Below, piece by piece: positions 39,658 through 49,443 of a DNA stretch of 64,000 bases (within the stretch, counting starts at the first letter, position 1; every line of letters begins with the position of its first letter). The DNA is from Shimia aestuarii (GTDB lineage: Bacteria > Pseudomonadota > Alphaproteobacteria > Rhodobacterales > Rhodobacteraceae): assembly GCF_900114635.1 (NCBI RefSeq), contig NZ_FOTQ01000001.1, positions 372,001 to 436,000 on the forward strand. The letters run 5' to 3'. A program made the position numbers and the translations under genes. The notes below the pieces were generated by a model. That model searched no databases. It worked only from the letters and a program-made list of their open reading frames with translations, and had not been told where the DNA came from.

Positions 39658-40902
39658 TCAGCCCTCCTGCCCGCCGCCGTCCTGCGCGTCGGTCCCCGGC
39701 TTAGGGCGCAGCTTGCCCGCGGGCTTTGCCGGATCGCTGACCTGCGCGCGGGCCATGCTGCGCAACTGACGCTGCAACCCGGCCAGATCACTGCGCAGTT
39801 CGGCCATGGTCTCCTGACGTCCGGCGGAAATCTCTTCAAGAATTCGGAGCATCTGCACGTCTATCGACCGCAGCCGCATGCGGCTTTCGGCATCAATACC
39901 GCCGTCTGTGTCATCGCGCTCTTCGAGCACATGCAACAGCCGCTCCTGTCCTTCGGCCACTCGCAAAAGCGCCTGCGTGGTCGGGGCCTGCGTCTCCATC
40001 CGATCCGTCATCCGGTGGATCGCTTCGGCCAGTTGCGACAGCCGCTCATCCGCGTCTTCGCGGCTTCCCATGGCAGCGGCAAAGCTCAGCTGCATCGCTT
40101 CCATCTGCTGCGCCATGTGGTCAAAGGCCATGCCCACGGCCTGCTGTTCGCCGCCTTCCCCGTCGCCCGACGAGAACCCGACCCGCGTGATTGAACTCAG
40201 CCATTCTTCCAGTTCGCGATAAAACCGGTTCTGCCCGTGTCCCGCAAACAGTTCCAAGAGCCCAACGATCAGCGATCCGGCCAGCCCCAACAGCGACGAG
40301 GCAAAGGCGATGCCCATGCCCCCCAACTGCGCCTCAAGCCCGGTCATCAGGCGCGAAAACACCTCGACACCGCCCTCGCCTTCCTGCGGCGCAAGACTGC
40401 GGATCGTGTCGACCACCGCCGGCACCGTGGTGGCAAGCCCATAGAAAGTTCCAAGAAGGCCAAGGAAAATCAACATGTTGACGAGGTAACGCGTGATTTC
40501 ACGCCCCTCGTCGATGCGTGTCGCAACCGAATCGAGGATCGACCGCGTGCTCGTTGCGCTGATCTGGCTATGCGCACCGCGCGTGCGCAACAGCGCCGCC
40601 AAAGGTGCCAGAAGTTGCGGCGCTTGGTACTCTTCATACCCCTCCCGCAGCCCGGCAAAGCTTTCAATCCAGCGCACCGAGTTGATCAGAGAAAACACCT
40701 GCCAGAAACAGGCCAGCACCCCGATCAGGAAGACAAAGGCAATGAACCCATTAAGATAGGGGTTGGCGATGAACACGGGCATGACCCGTGGCAACGCGAC
40801 ATAGACCAACAGCCCGGTCAGCCCAAGCACGACCAACATCAGGATGATCTGTCGGAACGGTTGAGAGAAACGCGGCTCGATTTTTCGGTCTGGCTGGTCC
40901 AT
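39658..40902 (-). CDS. MotA/TolQ/ExbB-type proton channel protein
   Basis: This 414-residue protein has four predicted membrane helices (about 18-38, 49-72, 139-160, 195-220). The third carries LGLLGTFYGLATTVPAVVD, the G-L-L-G-T-x-x-G-L signature of MotA/TolQ/ExbB channels, and the fourth follows a large cytoplasmic loop and reads GGMGIAFASSLLGLAGSLI. The C-terminal 160 residues are amphipathic helix. It should assemble around the membrane helix of the downstream OmpA-type protein, whose ATG begins 3 bases after this stop. A GTG six codons upstream is an alternative start. Confidence 0.85.
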   Translation of the reverse strand: MDQPDRKIEPRFSQPFRQIILMLVVLGLTGLLVYVALPRVMPVFIANPYLNGFIAFVFLIGVLACFWQVFSLINSVRWIESFAGLREGYEEYQAPQLLAPLAALLRTRGAHSQISATSTRSILDSVATRIDEGREITRYLVNMLIFLGLLGTFYGLATTVPAVVDTIRSLAPQEGEGGVEVFSRLMTGLEAQLGGMGIAFASSLLGLAGSLIVGLLELFAGHGQNRFYRELEEWLSSITRVGFSSGDGEGGEQQAVGMAFDHMAQQMEAMQLSFAAAMGSREDADERLSQLAEAIHRMTDRMETQAPTTQALLRVAEGQERLLHVLEERDDTDGGIDAESRMRLRSIDVQMLRILEEISAGRQETMAELRSDLAGLQRQLRSMARAQVSDPAKPAGKLRPKPGTDAQDGGGQEG

Positions 40903-40996
40903 GTGGACGGATCCTGACACTTGTTTTTTCTGCCGTCACCCTACTGGCAACGGCTTGCCCTGCCAAGTTTTATTGCGCCGCGCCGCCGCGACGCAC

Positions 40997-41521
40997 TCAA
41001 ACCGCTGTCAATTCGCGCACCCGCGCCGAAAGCCAGTCAAGTTCCGCATCCTCGATCCCCAGCTCCCAAAGGTGGCTGGCGGTGTTGTGCAGGTAATCGG
41101 TGTTCGGCCCCCGCCCACCCACCGCCGTGGCAATGATCTGCGCCTGTTCTTCCAGTTCCAGATGGCAATACTGGACATGATCCGGGTCGATCACATAGGT
41201 CACGGCTTCAACCTTGCGCCCGTCCGCCAGATCAATGTGCAGCATCTTTTCCAGATAGGCCGAACTGACCAGTTCGCGCTCACGCAGGTAATCCAGCGTC
41301 GTGTCCCGGTGCTCGGGCGCCACCGAAAGCGCCAGCCCCTGGCAATGCGCGCCCGCCATCGCATCCAGCGCCAGCACCAGCCCCGGTTTGTCCACCGTGC
41401 CGCGATGATGGATCGAGCGCATGCAAAAGCTGCGATGCCACCCCGGCAGGCTGGCAATCGCCTTTTCCTGATACTCGAAACCGGGGTTCCACAAGAGCGA
41501 CCCGTATCCAAAAACCCACAT
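40997..41521 (-). CDS. chaC: Gamma-glutamylcyclotransferase, ChaC-like
   Basis: The 174-residue product begins WVFGYGSLLWNPGFEY, the glycine-rich substrate loop of the ChaC branch, and has LLLALDAM/CQGLALSVAP-type strands, YLREREL and the closing NTDYLHNTASHLWELGI. These enzymes cleave glutathione to 5-oxoproline and Cys-Gly. The ATG at 41521 is the family start. The gene is separate from the channel gene by 94 bases and is divergent from the DUF2125 gene. Confidence 0.9.
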   Translation of the reverse strand: MWVFGYGSLLWNPGFEYQEKAIASLPGWHRSFCMRSIHHRGTVDKPGLVLALDAMAGAHCQGLALSVAPEHRDTTLDYLRERELVSSAYLEKMLHIDLADGRKVEAVTYVIDPDHVQYCHLELEEQAQIIATAVGGRGPNTDYLHNTASHLWELGIEDAELDWLSARVRELTAV

Positions 41522-41592
41522 GTTCTGCCTCTGGTCCTTGACGTTGCGCGCCGTTAAACACCAATCACAGCGCTGGGAAAAGGGGCCTTGCC

Positions 41593-42591
41593 ATGATGAA
41601 ACGTCTTGTCGTGTTGATCGCCGTGCTGGCGGCGGCCTGGTCGGGCTACTGGCTGGCCGGGCACTGGGGCTTGACCAAGGGGTTCGACATCTGGTTCGAA
41701 GAACGGCGCGCCGAAGGCTGGGTGGCCGAGTATGACGATCGCGCCACGCGTGGCTTTCCCAACCGATTTGACACCACCTTCACCAATCTGACCCTTGCCG
41801 ATCCCGGCACCTCGGTCGCGTGGGATGCGCCTTTCTTTCAGATTTTTGCGCTGAGTTATCGCCCGACCCATGTCATCGCCGTCTGGCCGCATGCGCAAAC
41901 CCTGTCCACCCCGTCCGAGAAACTGACCCTGAACAGCACGGACATGCGCGCCTCGCTCGTGCTGCGCCCGGACTCAGCGCTGACACTCGAACGCACGAAC
42001 GTCGTGGTCGAGGGGCTGACCCTATCCTCTTCGCGCGACTGGCAAATGTCGGCTGCCGCCCTGAACCTCGCCATGCACGCCCAACCCGAGTCCGAAGCCA
42101 CCTATCGCCTCGCCCTGCAAACACAGGATTTCGCGCCCCCCGTTGCCTATGCCCTGCCCTCCGGTGCCGACCTGCCACGCAGCTTTTCGGCCCTGCGGGC
42201 GGACGTGACCGTCACCTTTGATCGCGCTTGGGACCGCACCGCCATCGAAGACAGCCGCCCCCAGCCCAGGGAAATCAACCTCGCTCTGGCCGAGGCCAAA
42301 TGGGGCGATCTCGAACTCAATGCGGCAGGCAAGGTGAGCGTCGACAGCCTCGGTTATCCCACAGGCACGATCACCATACGCGCGGTCAACTGGCGTGAAA
42401 TCATCGCCGTGGCGCGCGCGTCCGGGCAGGTTTCTCCGGCCATCCTCGACACGGTCGAAGGCGCGCTCGACCTTGCGTCTCAACTGGCCGGGAACAGCGC
42501 CCAACTCGACATTCCGCTGACCTTCAAAAACGGCGCCACCCGCCTCGGTCCGGTGCCCATCGCCCCGGCCCCGATCATCCGCCTGCACTGA
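41593..42591 (+). CDS. DUF2125 protein, membrane-anchored
   Basis: A 332-residue protein with an N-terminal membrane helix (RLVVLIAVLAAAWSGYWLAG) and an extended periplasmic beta-rich region. The start pattern W-F-E-E-R-R-A-E-G-W followed by RGFPNRFD matches the DUF2125 family. The repeated short strands suggest a long beta-groove similar in kind to AsmA/LPS-transport proteins, but this is inference. It converges on the extensin-like gene with 30 bases between stops. Function unknown. Confidence 0.8.
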   Translation: MMKRLVVLIAVLAAAWSGYWLAGHWGLTKGFDIWFEERRAEGWVAEYDDRATRGFPNRFDTTFTNLTLADPGTSVAWDAPFFQIFALSYRPTHVIAVWPHAQTLSTPSEKLTLNSTDMRASLVLRPDSALTLERTNVVVEGLTLSSSRDWQMSAAALNLAMHAQPESEATYRLALQTQDFAPPVAYALPSGADLPRSFSALRADVTVTFDRAWDRTAIEDSRPQPREINLALAEAKWGDLELNAAGKVSVDSLGYPTGTITIRAVNWREIIAVARASGQVSPAILDTVEGALDLASQLAGNSAQLDIPLTFKNGATRLGPVPIAPAPIIRLH

Positions 42592-42621
42592 ACGCCTGTG
42601 CATGACAGCGGGGCCGTCAAC

Positions 42622-43506
42622 CTATCGGCAATAGGGCCCGCCCCGGTGGCGCGCGACGTCCAGATGGAAATGATCCTTATGGTAGCGATCCGCGCGCGGC
42701 CCCAACACCGTGCCGAACGGGCCACAGGCGTTCTTGTGCATCTTCTTGAGAATGCGTCCCTTCTTGCCGCCGCCCCAGTCCTTCAGCACGGAAATCTCGT
42801 CCCCGTTCTTCAACCGGAACGCCGAGATGTCGATCGCATTGCCCTTGCCATGTTCCGAAATCTTCGCGCCCTTACGGTTGTTGCGGGTCCGGCAGGCATA
42901 GCCGGCGGCCACCTTCAACTCGACCACCCCGCCGCCATAGCGCTTGACCGCTGGCTCCACACCATTCTCGATCCACTTGCTGAGCGATTGCGCCGTCTCA
43001 CAGCGCATCACCGCCGGGGTGCTGAGCTTGACGCCATTCACCTCGTAAAGCTGGATGGCGCCCTTGGAAATGCCACAGCCTGCAACACGCGCGGGCACCG
43101 GTGCGATCTCCTTGCCGATCAGCTTGCGGTCCCGGCACAGGCGCACCATGCCATTGCCGACATTCTTGCCCTCTTTGGAGGGCTTCGCATCAAGCCCATC
43201 GCGCTGCGGCATGGCCGCCTCCAGCGGGTCGAACGGCTGCGTCGGCGCGGGCTTGATGTCCGGCTTTTTCTTAGCCACCGGGGCCGCCGGGGCCACTGCC
43301 GCCGCCGCAGCCACCTTGCGTGATTGGCGATCCGGGCGCGGCACCGGCCGCACCGAACGGTCCGGCGCGAAACTGGGCAAGGCCACCGGGAACACGTGCT
43401 CCCGCGTCACGGGGCGCAACGACCGCGTCGGCGCCCCGGCAAATGCCGCATCCATCAGGCAGAGTCCGGCTATGATACAGGCCGTTATCGCGGCCCGCCC
43501 CCTCAT
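42622..43506 (-). CDS. Extensin-family protein (M15-like C-terminal domain)
   Basis: This 294-residue exported protein has a signal peptide (AAITACIIAGLCLMDAAFA), a Pro/Ala/Lys-rich linker (about 50-110), and an extensin-like C-terminal domain resembling D-Ala-D-Ala carboxypeptidases: ISEHGKGNAIDISAF and DHFHLDVA contain the His/Asp set of the zinc site. Four or more cysteines are conserved. It should act on peptidoglycan in the periplasm. The start overlaps the tyrC stop by ATGA, so it is translated with hisC and tyrC although the functions appear unrelated. Confidence 0.88.
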   Translation of the reverse strand: MRGRAAITACIIAGLCLMDAAFAGAPTRSLRPVTREHVFPVALPSFAPDRSVRPVPRPDRQSRKVAAAAAVAPAAPVAKKKPDIKPAPTQPFDPLEAAMPQRDGLDAKPSKEGKNVGNGMVRLCRDRKLIGKEIAPVPARVAGCGISKGAIQLYEVNGVKLSTPAVMRCETAQSLSKWIENGVEPAVKRYGGGVVELKVAAGYACRTRNNRKGAKISEHGKGNAIDISAFRLKNGDEISVLKDWGGGKKGRILKKMHKNACGPFGTVLGPRADRYHKDHFHLDVARHRGGPYCR

Positions 43507-44426
43507 TTGCGCGGTGCTCCCCGTCCGAAATCGGGCGCGTCGGTATCCTGCCCGGCTTCGATGATGCCCCGGCGAATGGCGCGGGTATGGGTGAAATACT
43601 CAAACAGGTGATCGCCGTCACCCGTGCGAATGGCCCGCTGCAACGCGAAAAGCTCTTCGGTGAACCGCCCGAGAATCTCCAGCGTTGCGTCCTTGTTGGT
43701 CAGGAACACGTCCCGCCACATGGTCGGATCACTTGCTGCGATCCGGGTGAAATCCCTGAAACCGGCGGCGGAATACTTGATGACTTCGCTATCCGTCACC
43801 CGGCGCAGGTCATCCGCGACCCCCACCATCGTATAGGCGATCAGGTGCGGCGTGTGGCTGGTCACGGCAAGCACAAGGTCATGATGATCCGCGTCCATCT
43901 CGTCGACATTGGCGCCCATCCCCTCCCAAAGCGCGCGCAAGGTCGCAACCGCTTCGGCATCGGTGTCCTCATCCGACGGCACAATGATGCACCAGCGGTT
44001 GTCAAACAGCTCGGCAAACCCCGATTCCGGCCCGGAATGCTCGGTCCCGGCCAAGGGGTGCGCGGGCACGAAATGCACCCCTTCCGGCAGATGCGGCGCC
44101 ACCGCCTCGATCACCGACCGCTTGACCGACCCCACATCCGACACGGTCGCACCGGGTTTAAGCACGGGCGCAATCTCTTCGGCCACGGCCCCCATCGCAC
44201 CAACCGGCACGCACAGAACCACGAGGTCCGCGCCTTCGGCCGCTTCGGCGGCGCTGTCGCACACCCGGTCACACAAACCGATCTCGCGCGCCTTCTCGCG
44301 GGTCGCCTCGGTCCGGGCATAGCCCGTCACCTCGCCCACGAGACCACCGCGCTTGATGGCCCAATACATCGACGAGGCAATCAGCCCCAGCCCGATCAGC
44401 GCGACGCGATCATAAATCCGGGTCAT
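43503..44426 (-). CDS. tyrC: Prephenate/arogenate dehydrogenase
   Basis: The 307-residue product has an N-terminal NAD(P)-binding start [14 protein letters not shown] and the prephenate dehydrogenase landmarks [25 protein letters not shown] and [18 protein letters not shown]. It oxidatively decarboxylates prephenate or arogenate on the route to tyrosine. The alphaproteobacterial proteins of this length with hisC beside them are often cyclohexadienyl/arogenate-type, so I use tyrC with moderate assurance. ATGA overlaps join it to hisC upstream and the extensin gene downstream. Confidence 0.9.
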   Translation of the reverse strand: MTRIYDRVALIGLGLIASSMYWAIKRGGLVGEVTGYARTEATREKAREIGLCDRVCDSAAEAAEGADLVVLCVPVGAMGAVAEEIAPVLKPGATVSDVGSVKRSVIEAVAPHLPEGVHFVPAHPLAGTEHSGPESGFAELFDNRWCIIVPSDEDTDAEAVATLRALWEGMGANVDEMDADHHDLVLAVTSHTPHLIAYTMVGVADDLRRVTDSEVIKYSAAGFRDFTRIAASDPTMWRDVFLTNKDATLEILGRFTEELFALQRAIRTGDGDHLFEYFTHTRAIRRGIIEAGQDTDAPDFGRGAPRK

Positions 44427-45508
44427 CGCGCACCGTCCTTGAATTGGCCAATCGCATGTGCGACCCGGCGGCACCCGGCCTCGTCACCCACGGTGATCCG
44501 CAGACAGTTGGGCAGGCCGTACCCCGCCACCCGGCGCACGATGATGCCCTGCGATTTGAGGTAATCGTCACAGGCTTCGGCCTCTTCCTGATCCGCGAAA
44601 CGCGCCAGGATGAAGTTGGCGGTCGAGGTGTCCGACGGCACCCCCAGCTCGGCCAGCGCCTCGGCCAGCCACGCGCGCAGGCGGGTGTTCTCGCTGCGGC
44701 ATTTCTCGACCCATGCCTGATCCCGCACTGCCGCCTCCGCCACCGTCAGCTGAACGGTCGAGAGGTTGAACGGCTGGCGCAGCCGGTTCAGCACGTCGAT
44801 GATCTCTTTCGGCGCATAGCCCCAGCCGACGCGCAACCCACCCAGCCCGTAGATCTTGGAAAAGGTCCGCGTCATCACCACGTTGTCACGCGATTCCACC
44901 AAGGCCGCACCGCCGTCATGCCCTTCGACATACTCGGTATAGGCCCCGTCATGCACAAGGATCGCCCCCTCGGGCAGACCGTCCGCCAGACGCGCCACCT
45001 CGGCCGTGCCGATCATCGTCCCCGTCGGGTTGGCCGGGTTAGCGATAAACACGATCTTGGTCTTCTTGGTACAGGCCGCGAGGATCGCATCCACATCCAC
45101 GATCCGCTCACGTTCGGCCACTTTGACCGGGGTTGCCCCGACCATGCGCGCCAGAATGGGATACATGGAAAACCCGTGCTCGGTGTAAACCACCTCGTCA
45201 CCCACGCCCGCATAGGCTTGCGTCACGAATTGCAACACCTCGTCCGACCCGACCCCGCAAATGATGCGTTCGGCATCGAGCTTGTGCACCTCGGCAATCG
45301 CCGCACGCAGGCTGGCATGGTCCGTATTCGGGTAACGATGCAGCGCGTGGCCGGTCTTGGCGTGGGTCTGTTTCACCACGTCCGAGCTCCCGAACGGGTT
45401 CTCGTTCGACGACAACTTGACCACGTCGGACACGCCCTCAACACTGGACGATCCGCCAACATACAATTCGATATCCAGAATACCGGGCTGCGGCTTAATA
45501 CGGGGCAT
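44423..45508 (-). CDS. hisC: Histidinol-phosphate / aromatic aminotransferase
   Basis: The 361-residue product is a fold-type I PLP enzyme. Landmarks are [22 protein letters not shown]187 in VHDGAY, and the Schiff-base K218 in [17 protein letters not shown]. It transaminates imidazole-acetol phosphate in histidine synthesis; in organisms where it is joined to tyrC it often also handles prephenate or phenylpyruvate-type substrates. The ATG at 45508 is chosen over a TTG just before it. It leads a three-gene unit with ATGA overlaps. Confidence 0.92.
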   Translation of the reverse strand: MPRIKPQPGILDIELYVGGSSSVEGVSDVVKLSSNENPFGSSDVVKQTHAKTGHALHRYPNTDHASLRAAIAEVHKLDAERIICGVGSDEVLQFVTQAYAGVGDEVVYTEHGFSMYPILARMVGATPVKVAERERIVDVDAILAACTKKTKIVFIANPANPTGTMIGTAEVARLADGLPEGAILVHDGAYTEYVEGHDGGAALVESRDNVVMTRTFSKIYGLGGLRVGWGYAPKEIIDVLNRLRQPFNLSTVQLTVAEAAVRDQAWVEKCRSENTRLRAWLAEALAELGVPSDTSTANFILARFADQEEAEACDDYLKSQGIIVRRVAGYGLPNCLRITVGDEAGCRRVAHAIGQFKDGAR

Positions 45509-45795
45509 CAATAAACTCTCCTGCTACGCCACGCTGTTTAGCCCTGCGCCATCGTATTGGAAAGCAGGGAACGCCGCATTGAGGTGCAAATGCGCCTTGT
45601 TGGCAACGCCGCCCTGCCCTGATCCCATTTCCGTTGGTGCTTCGGGCACCTGCGCGGGACATCCTGTCGCGCCCGCCGAACACACCGCACTACTTTACCG
45701 CCGGCCGTGGCACACTCCGCTCTTGCGATGAATGCCGTGATCCCCCTAACCTGCTCATACCAGCCGCCCCGGAATACATCTTCAGAAAGACATTT

Positions 45796-46593
45796 ATGAC
45801 CTTCCCGACACTCCGCGCCCTATTTGCCTGTTTCTGCCTCACCCTGATCGCGGCCTGCGCCGATCCCCAGGCCAAGACCCCGGACGCCTATGCCAGCTTC
45901 ATCGACGGCGACATTACCTTGCCCGAAGTGCCGCCCGAATACCTCGAGGCCCCCAACCGCCGCACCATCCTCCCCTATGAGGGCGAAGAAGAGCCTGGCA
46001 CCATCGTGGTCGATCCCTATGCAAAGTTCCTCTACTACGTCGAAGACGACGGCACCGCGACGCGTTACCCGGTCGCCGTGGGCCGCGAGGGGCGCGGCTT
46101 CAAGGGCGAAGGCGTGATCAGGCGCAAGGAAGAATGGCCCGGCTGGACCCCGACCGCCAACATGCTCAGGACCGAACCCGAGGTCTACGGCCCCTTCGCC
46201 CGCGGCATTCCCGGCGGCGTGGCCAGCCCGCTCGGCGCCCGTGCCCTTTACCTCTATCGTGGCGGAAAGGACACGCGTTATCGCATCCACGGCACCAATG
46301 ACATGGAATCCATCGGCAACGCCAATTCCGCCGGTTGCATCCGCATGTTCAATCAGGATGTCATTCACCTCGCCGACCGCGTCGACCTCGGCACACAGGT
46401 CAAGGTGCGCTCCTACGAGGAATCGGTCGAGATCGAAGGCGTAGAGATGGCCAATCGCGGTCAGGAACTGCCGCCCAAGATCGTCAATCCCGACATCGTC
46501 TATGCCGCCGTCGCCGACCAGGAACGCCTGCGCGTGATGCGCGAAACCCAGCGCAAGCTGGAAGAAGAAGAGAAAGCCGAAGAGGACGGCTGA
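45796..46593 (+). CDS. L,D-transpeptidase (YkuD) lipoprotein
   Basis: The 265-residue product starts with a lipoprotein signal, LTLIAAC with the lipidated Cys at 21, and carries a YkuD domain with the catalytic HGTN (H165) and SAGCIRM (nucleophile C181). It forms 3-3 crosslinks or attaches proteins to peptidoglycan. The tail ends in an acidic Glu-rich helix. I chose the ATG at 45796 because it is followed by the signal peptide; the upstream in-frame stretch to 45634 is not protein-like. A bidirectional terminator follows. Confidence 0.9.
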   Translation: MTFPTLRALFACFCLTLIAACADPQAKTPDAYASFIDGDITLPEVPPEYLEAPNRRTILPYEGEEEPGTIVVDPYAKFLYYVEDDGTATRYPVAVGREGRGFKGEGVIRRKEEWPGWTPTANMLRTEPEVYGPFARGIPGGVASPLGARALYLYRGGKDTRYRIHGTNDMESIGNANSAGCIRMFNQDVIHLADRVDLGTQVKVRSYEESVEIEGVEMANRGQELPPKIVNPDIVYAAVADQERLRVMRETQRKLEEEEKAEEDG

Positions 46594-46612
46594 TACCCGT
46601 CATCACAACCAC

Positions 46613-46651
46613 AAAAAAAACCCGCTGCGACATCGCAGCGGGTTTCTTTTT
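46613..46651. terminator. Bidirectional terminator between ldt gene and rpsD
   Basis: Perfect 9-bp arms CCCGCTGCG and CGCAGCGGG with a 4-base loop, preceded by eight A and followed by TTTCTTTTT, lie between the convergent genes and can serve both. Confidence 0.9.
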
Positions 46652-46672
46652 GTTTGCTGGTGCAGGCGAAGA

Positions 46673-47293
46673 TTAGTTCTTCGCGTAGAATTCGACCACG
46701 AGGTTCGGTTCCATCATCACCGGGTACGGCACGTCCGACAGGCCGGGGGTGCGCACGAAGGTGGCGGTCATTTTCGAGTGGTCGGCGTCGATGTAATCCG
46801 GAACATCACGCTCGGCCAGCTGAACAGCTTCCAGAACAACGGCGAGTTGCTTGGACTTGTCACGCACTTCAACCACGTCACCCTCTTTCACACGGTAGGA
46901 GGGGATGTTGACGCGCTTACCGTTGACCAGAACATGGCCGTGGTTCACGAACTGACGTGCTGCGAACACGGTCGGCACGAATTTGGCGCGGTAAACAACT
47001 GCGTCCAGGCGGCGTTCCAGCAGACCGATCAGGTTTTCACCGGTGTCGCCTTTGACACGCTCGGCTTCGGCATAGATGCGGCGGAACATTTTCTCGGTCA
47101 TGTCGCCATAGTAGCCCTTGAGCTTCTGCTTGGCGCGCAGCTGGGTTCCGAAGTCCGACAGTTTGCCCTTGCGGCGCTGACCGTGCTGGCCGGGGCCATA
47201 GTCACGACGGTTGACGGGGGATTTGGGGCGACCCCAGATGTTTTCGCCCATGCGGCGATCGATTTTGTACTTGGCAGACGTGCGTTTGGTCAC
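46673..47293 (-). CDS. rpsD: 30S ribosomal protein S4
   Basis: The 206-residue S4 protein nucleates 30S assembly. The start [20 protein letters not shown] lacks the zinc cysteines of some S4 forms, and the S4 RNA-binding domain is [17 protein letters not shown] through [21 protein letters not shown]. Translation starts at a GTG at 47293 after a full AAGGAGATCA ribosome site. The frame stays open for a further 267 codons upstream, antisense to the cyclase gene, but that part is not coding. It stands alone, away from other ribosomal genes. Confidence 0.97.
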   Translation of the reverse strand: MTKRTSAKYKIDRRMGENIWGRPKSPVNRRDYGPGQHGQRRKGKLSDFGTQLRAKQKLKGYYGDMTEKMFRRIYAEAERVKGDTGENLIGLLERRLDAVVYRAKFVPTVFAARQFVNHGHVLVNGKRVNIPSYRVKEGDVVEVRDKSKQLAVVLEAVQLAERDVPDYIDADHSKMTATFVRTPGLSDVPYPVMMEPNLVVEFYAKN

Positions 47294-47399
47294 GGCTGAT
47301 CTCCTTCGTTCAGGTTTCGAAGGGCGTTGTCCTCTTGCCGGATTTGGCCGACATGACAGGCATCCTCTTGCGAGGGCCACCAACACCAATGAAGCCGCG

Positions 47400-47427
47400 C
47401 GTATACAGCAGCCTGCGGGGGAGTCAA
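47400..47427 (-). promoter_or_regulatory. rpsD promoter
   Basis: On the minus strand TTGACT (47427-47422) and TATACG (47405-47400) are 16 bases apart, about 107 bases before the GTG of rpsD. Confidence 0.65.
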
Positions 47428-47487
47428 GCGTCCTATGCGCTTTTGCTGCGTCGCCTGCAATTCCATCTGCGCAGCCCCCCCTTATCA

Positions 47488-47515
47488 TTGGGCTTTTGGG
47501 CCGAACCAATATACA
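47488..47515 (+). promoter_or_regulatory. Promoter of the TPR adenylate cyclase
   Basis: TTGGGC (47488-47493) and TATACA (47510-47515) with a 16-base spacer place transcription near 47522, just ahead of the TTG start at 47537 and after the ATG at 47435. Confidence 0.45.
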
Positions 47516-47536
47516 CTGCCCGCAGAGAGGGTACAC

Positions 47537-49423
47537 TTGGAACGACGATTGACCGCGATCCTTGTTGCCGACATGGTCGGCTACTCGCGCCTGATGGAAC
47601 AGGACGAGTCGGGTACTATTTTGCGACAGAAGGCCCACAGGTCCGCGCTCATTGATCCTTCCCTGACCGCCCACAAGGGTCGCGTGGTCAAGACAACCGG
47701 GGACGGGTTGCTCGCGGAGTTTCCCAGCGTGGTCGAGGCCGTCTCCTGCGCCGTGGAAATTCAACGCGAAATGGCCCTGCGAGAGGTCGATCACGCGCCG
47801 GAGACGCGTATTGAGTACCGCATCGGAATCCACCTTGGCGATGTCTTCCACGAAGACGGCGACATCCATGGCGACGGCGTCAACATCGCCGCGCGCCTCG
47901 AAGCACTGGCGCACCCCGGCGGCATTTGCCTCTCCGGTGACGCCTATAATCAATTGCGCGGCGTGACGGATGTCGGGTTTGAAGACCTGAATGAAGTGCA
48001 GGTCAAAAACATCGCGCGCCCCATCCGCGCATGGCGTATCTTGCTCGATCCGGCTCAGGGCGGGATCAAAGCCAAAACCCCGATGACGCGCCAACGTAAA
48101 TGGAGTCTGGCTGCCCTCGTTCTTGTCATTTCGATCGGTCTGCTATTGGGCGGCTTCTGGTGGTTGCATACCCCGTCCGATTTTGAACCGGTTGACCCGG
48201 CGGACATGGCGCTGGAACTGCCCAGCAACCCGTCGATCGCGGTACTGCCCTTCACAATGACGGGTGATGCCAATGGTCGGGACTGGATCGCTGACGCCAT
48301 TTCCGAAAGCATCATTTCCACGCTTTCTCTTTCCCCGGACATGGTCGTCCTGTCACGCTCGACAACCTTTGCCTACAAGGACCAGAAGCCCGACCCCGCC
48401 CAAATCGCCAGCGACCTCGGTGTGCGCTACATCCTCAGCGGGTCCGTGGTCAGCCTCGGGGAAAAACTACGCGTCACGGCAGAACTCGCGGACGCGATCA
48501 AGGGGGAGCAGATCTGGTCGCTGCAACGCGTCAGCACACTTGACGACCTTTTTGACCTGCAAGACACGATTTCGCGTCAGGTCTTCGAAGAAATGTCGGT
48601 CTCGCTCACGCTCGGCGAAGACACAAGAAGCTGGATCGAACTGGCCGGCGGGTTTGAAAACTATGTTCAGGTCATTAACGGGCGCGCCGAGTTCCAGAAA
48701 TTCAGCCCCGAGGGTCACGCCAACGCCGGCCGGATCTATCAAAATCTGCTTCGCAAGAACCCGGAGCAGGCCTTTGCCAATTACCTGATGGGTTGGCTGC
48801 ACTGGCAAAAAGTCATCATCGGCCTCAGCCAGGATCGTTCCAAGGACTTGGCCACGGCACAACGTTTTGTGGACAAGGCGCTGGCAGCGCAAGAGTTCTC
48901 CGAGGCCTACACGCTTGCCGCTGTTCTGGCCCTTGAAAACAAGCTGCACGCCAAGGCCATCGTTTTTGCCGACAAGGCGCTGGCCCTGTCACCGGGCAGC
49001 GCCGAAGCAAACGCCATTGGCGGGTGGACCAAGGCAGCAAGCGGGCAACCGCGCGAGGGGCTACAGCTTATGGAACTGGGTATGCGTCTTGAGCCGGATT
49101 ACCCCGAGTGGCTCCCCGCGCCCGTCAATTTCGCGCGCCTCGAACTGGGTCGTTACAAAGACGCCGAACGTCTGGCGCGTGAGGTGCTGGCTTCCGATAC
49201 CAAGGATGTAAGGGCCAAGCCCTTTGCTGCCAGCATGCTCGTGGCCGTTGCGGTTTTTCAGGGCAACATCGAAGAGGCCAGAAGCCGGGCGAAAGATTTC
49301 TTGGAACGCGTCCCGCACGCCAGCGCGGCCAACGCTCGCCAGCTCCGCTGGCAGTACAAGAACCAGAATTTTGTTGATCGATACGCCAAGGCATTGGTTC
49401 AGGCAGGCATTCCCGAAAACTGA
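47537..49423 (+). CDS. Class III adenylate cyclase with TolB-like and TPR regions
   Basis: The 628-residue product has an N-terminal cyclase catalytic domain (1-170): metal-binding D12 in LVADMVGYS and D56 in KTTGDG, and [10 protein letters not shown] with the Asp that favours adenine. A single membrane helix follows (190-210), then a TolB-N-like domain (about 232-340, [11 protein letters not shown]) and TPR repeats (about 380-620). With the cyclase in the cytoplasm, one helix puts the TolB/TPR part outside. I chose the TTG at 47537, where the family begins [20 protein letters not shown], with GAGAGGG upstream; the ATG at 47435 lies before the promoter. It converges on a second cyclase. Confidence 0.88.
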   Translation: MERRLTAILVADMVGYSRLMEQDESGTILRQKAHRSALIDPSLTAHKGRVVKTTGDGLLAEFPSVVEAVSCAVEIQREMALREVDHAPETRIEYRIGIHLGDVFHEDGDIHGDGVNIAARLEALAHPGGICLSGDAYNQLRGVTDVGFEDLNEVQVKNIARPIRAWRILLDPAQGGIKAKTPMTRQRKWSLAALVLVISIGLLLGGFWWLHTPSDFEPVDPADMALELPSNPSIAVLPFTMTGDANGRDWIADAISESIISTLSLSPDMVVLSRSTTFAYKDQKPDPAQIASDLGVRYILSGSVVSLGEKLRVTAELADAIKGEQIWSLQRVSTLDDLFDLQDTISRQVFEEMSVSLTLGEDTRSWIELAGGFENYVQVINGRAEFQKFSPEGHANAGRIYQNLLRKNPEQAFANYLMGWLHWQKVIIGLSQDRSKDLATAQRFVDKALAAQEFSEAYTLAAVLALENKLHAKAIVFADKALALSPGSAEANAIGGWTKAASGQPREGLQLMELGMRLEPDYPEWLPAPVNFARLELGRYKDAERLAREVLASDTKDVRAKPFAASMLVAVAVFQGNIEEARSRAKDFLERVPHASAANARQLRWQYKNQNFVDRYAKALVQAGIPEN

Positions 49424-49443
49424 CATCGTACGGGAGCAAGGTT

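Noticed and set aside
37258-40902. Zorya-type defence system
   Set aside because: The pair has MotA- and MotB-like proteins, but no ZorC, ZorD or ZorE-like gene is adjacent and the long coil is on the other subunit. The gene surroundings are housekeeping.
47294-48094. In-frame extension upstream of rpsD making a 473-codon frame
   Set aside because: S4 ends correctly at the GTG of 47293, and the extension is antisense to the cyclase and crosses both promoters.
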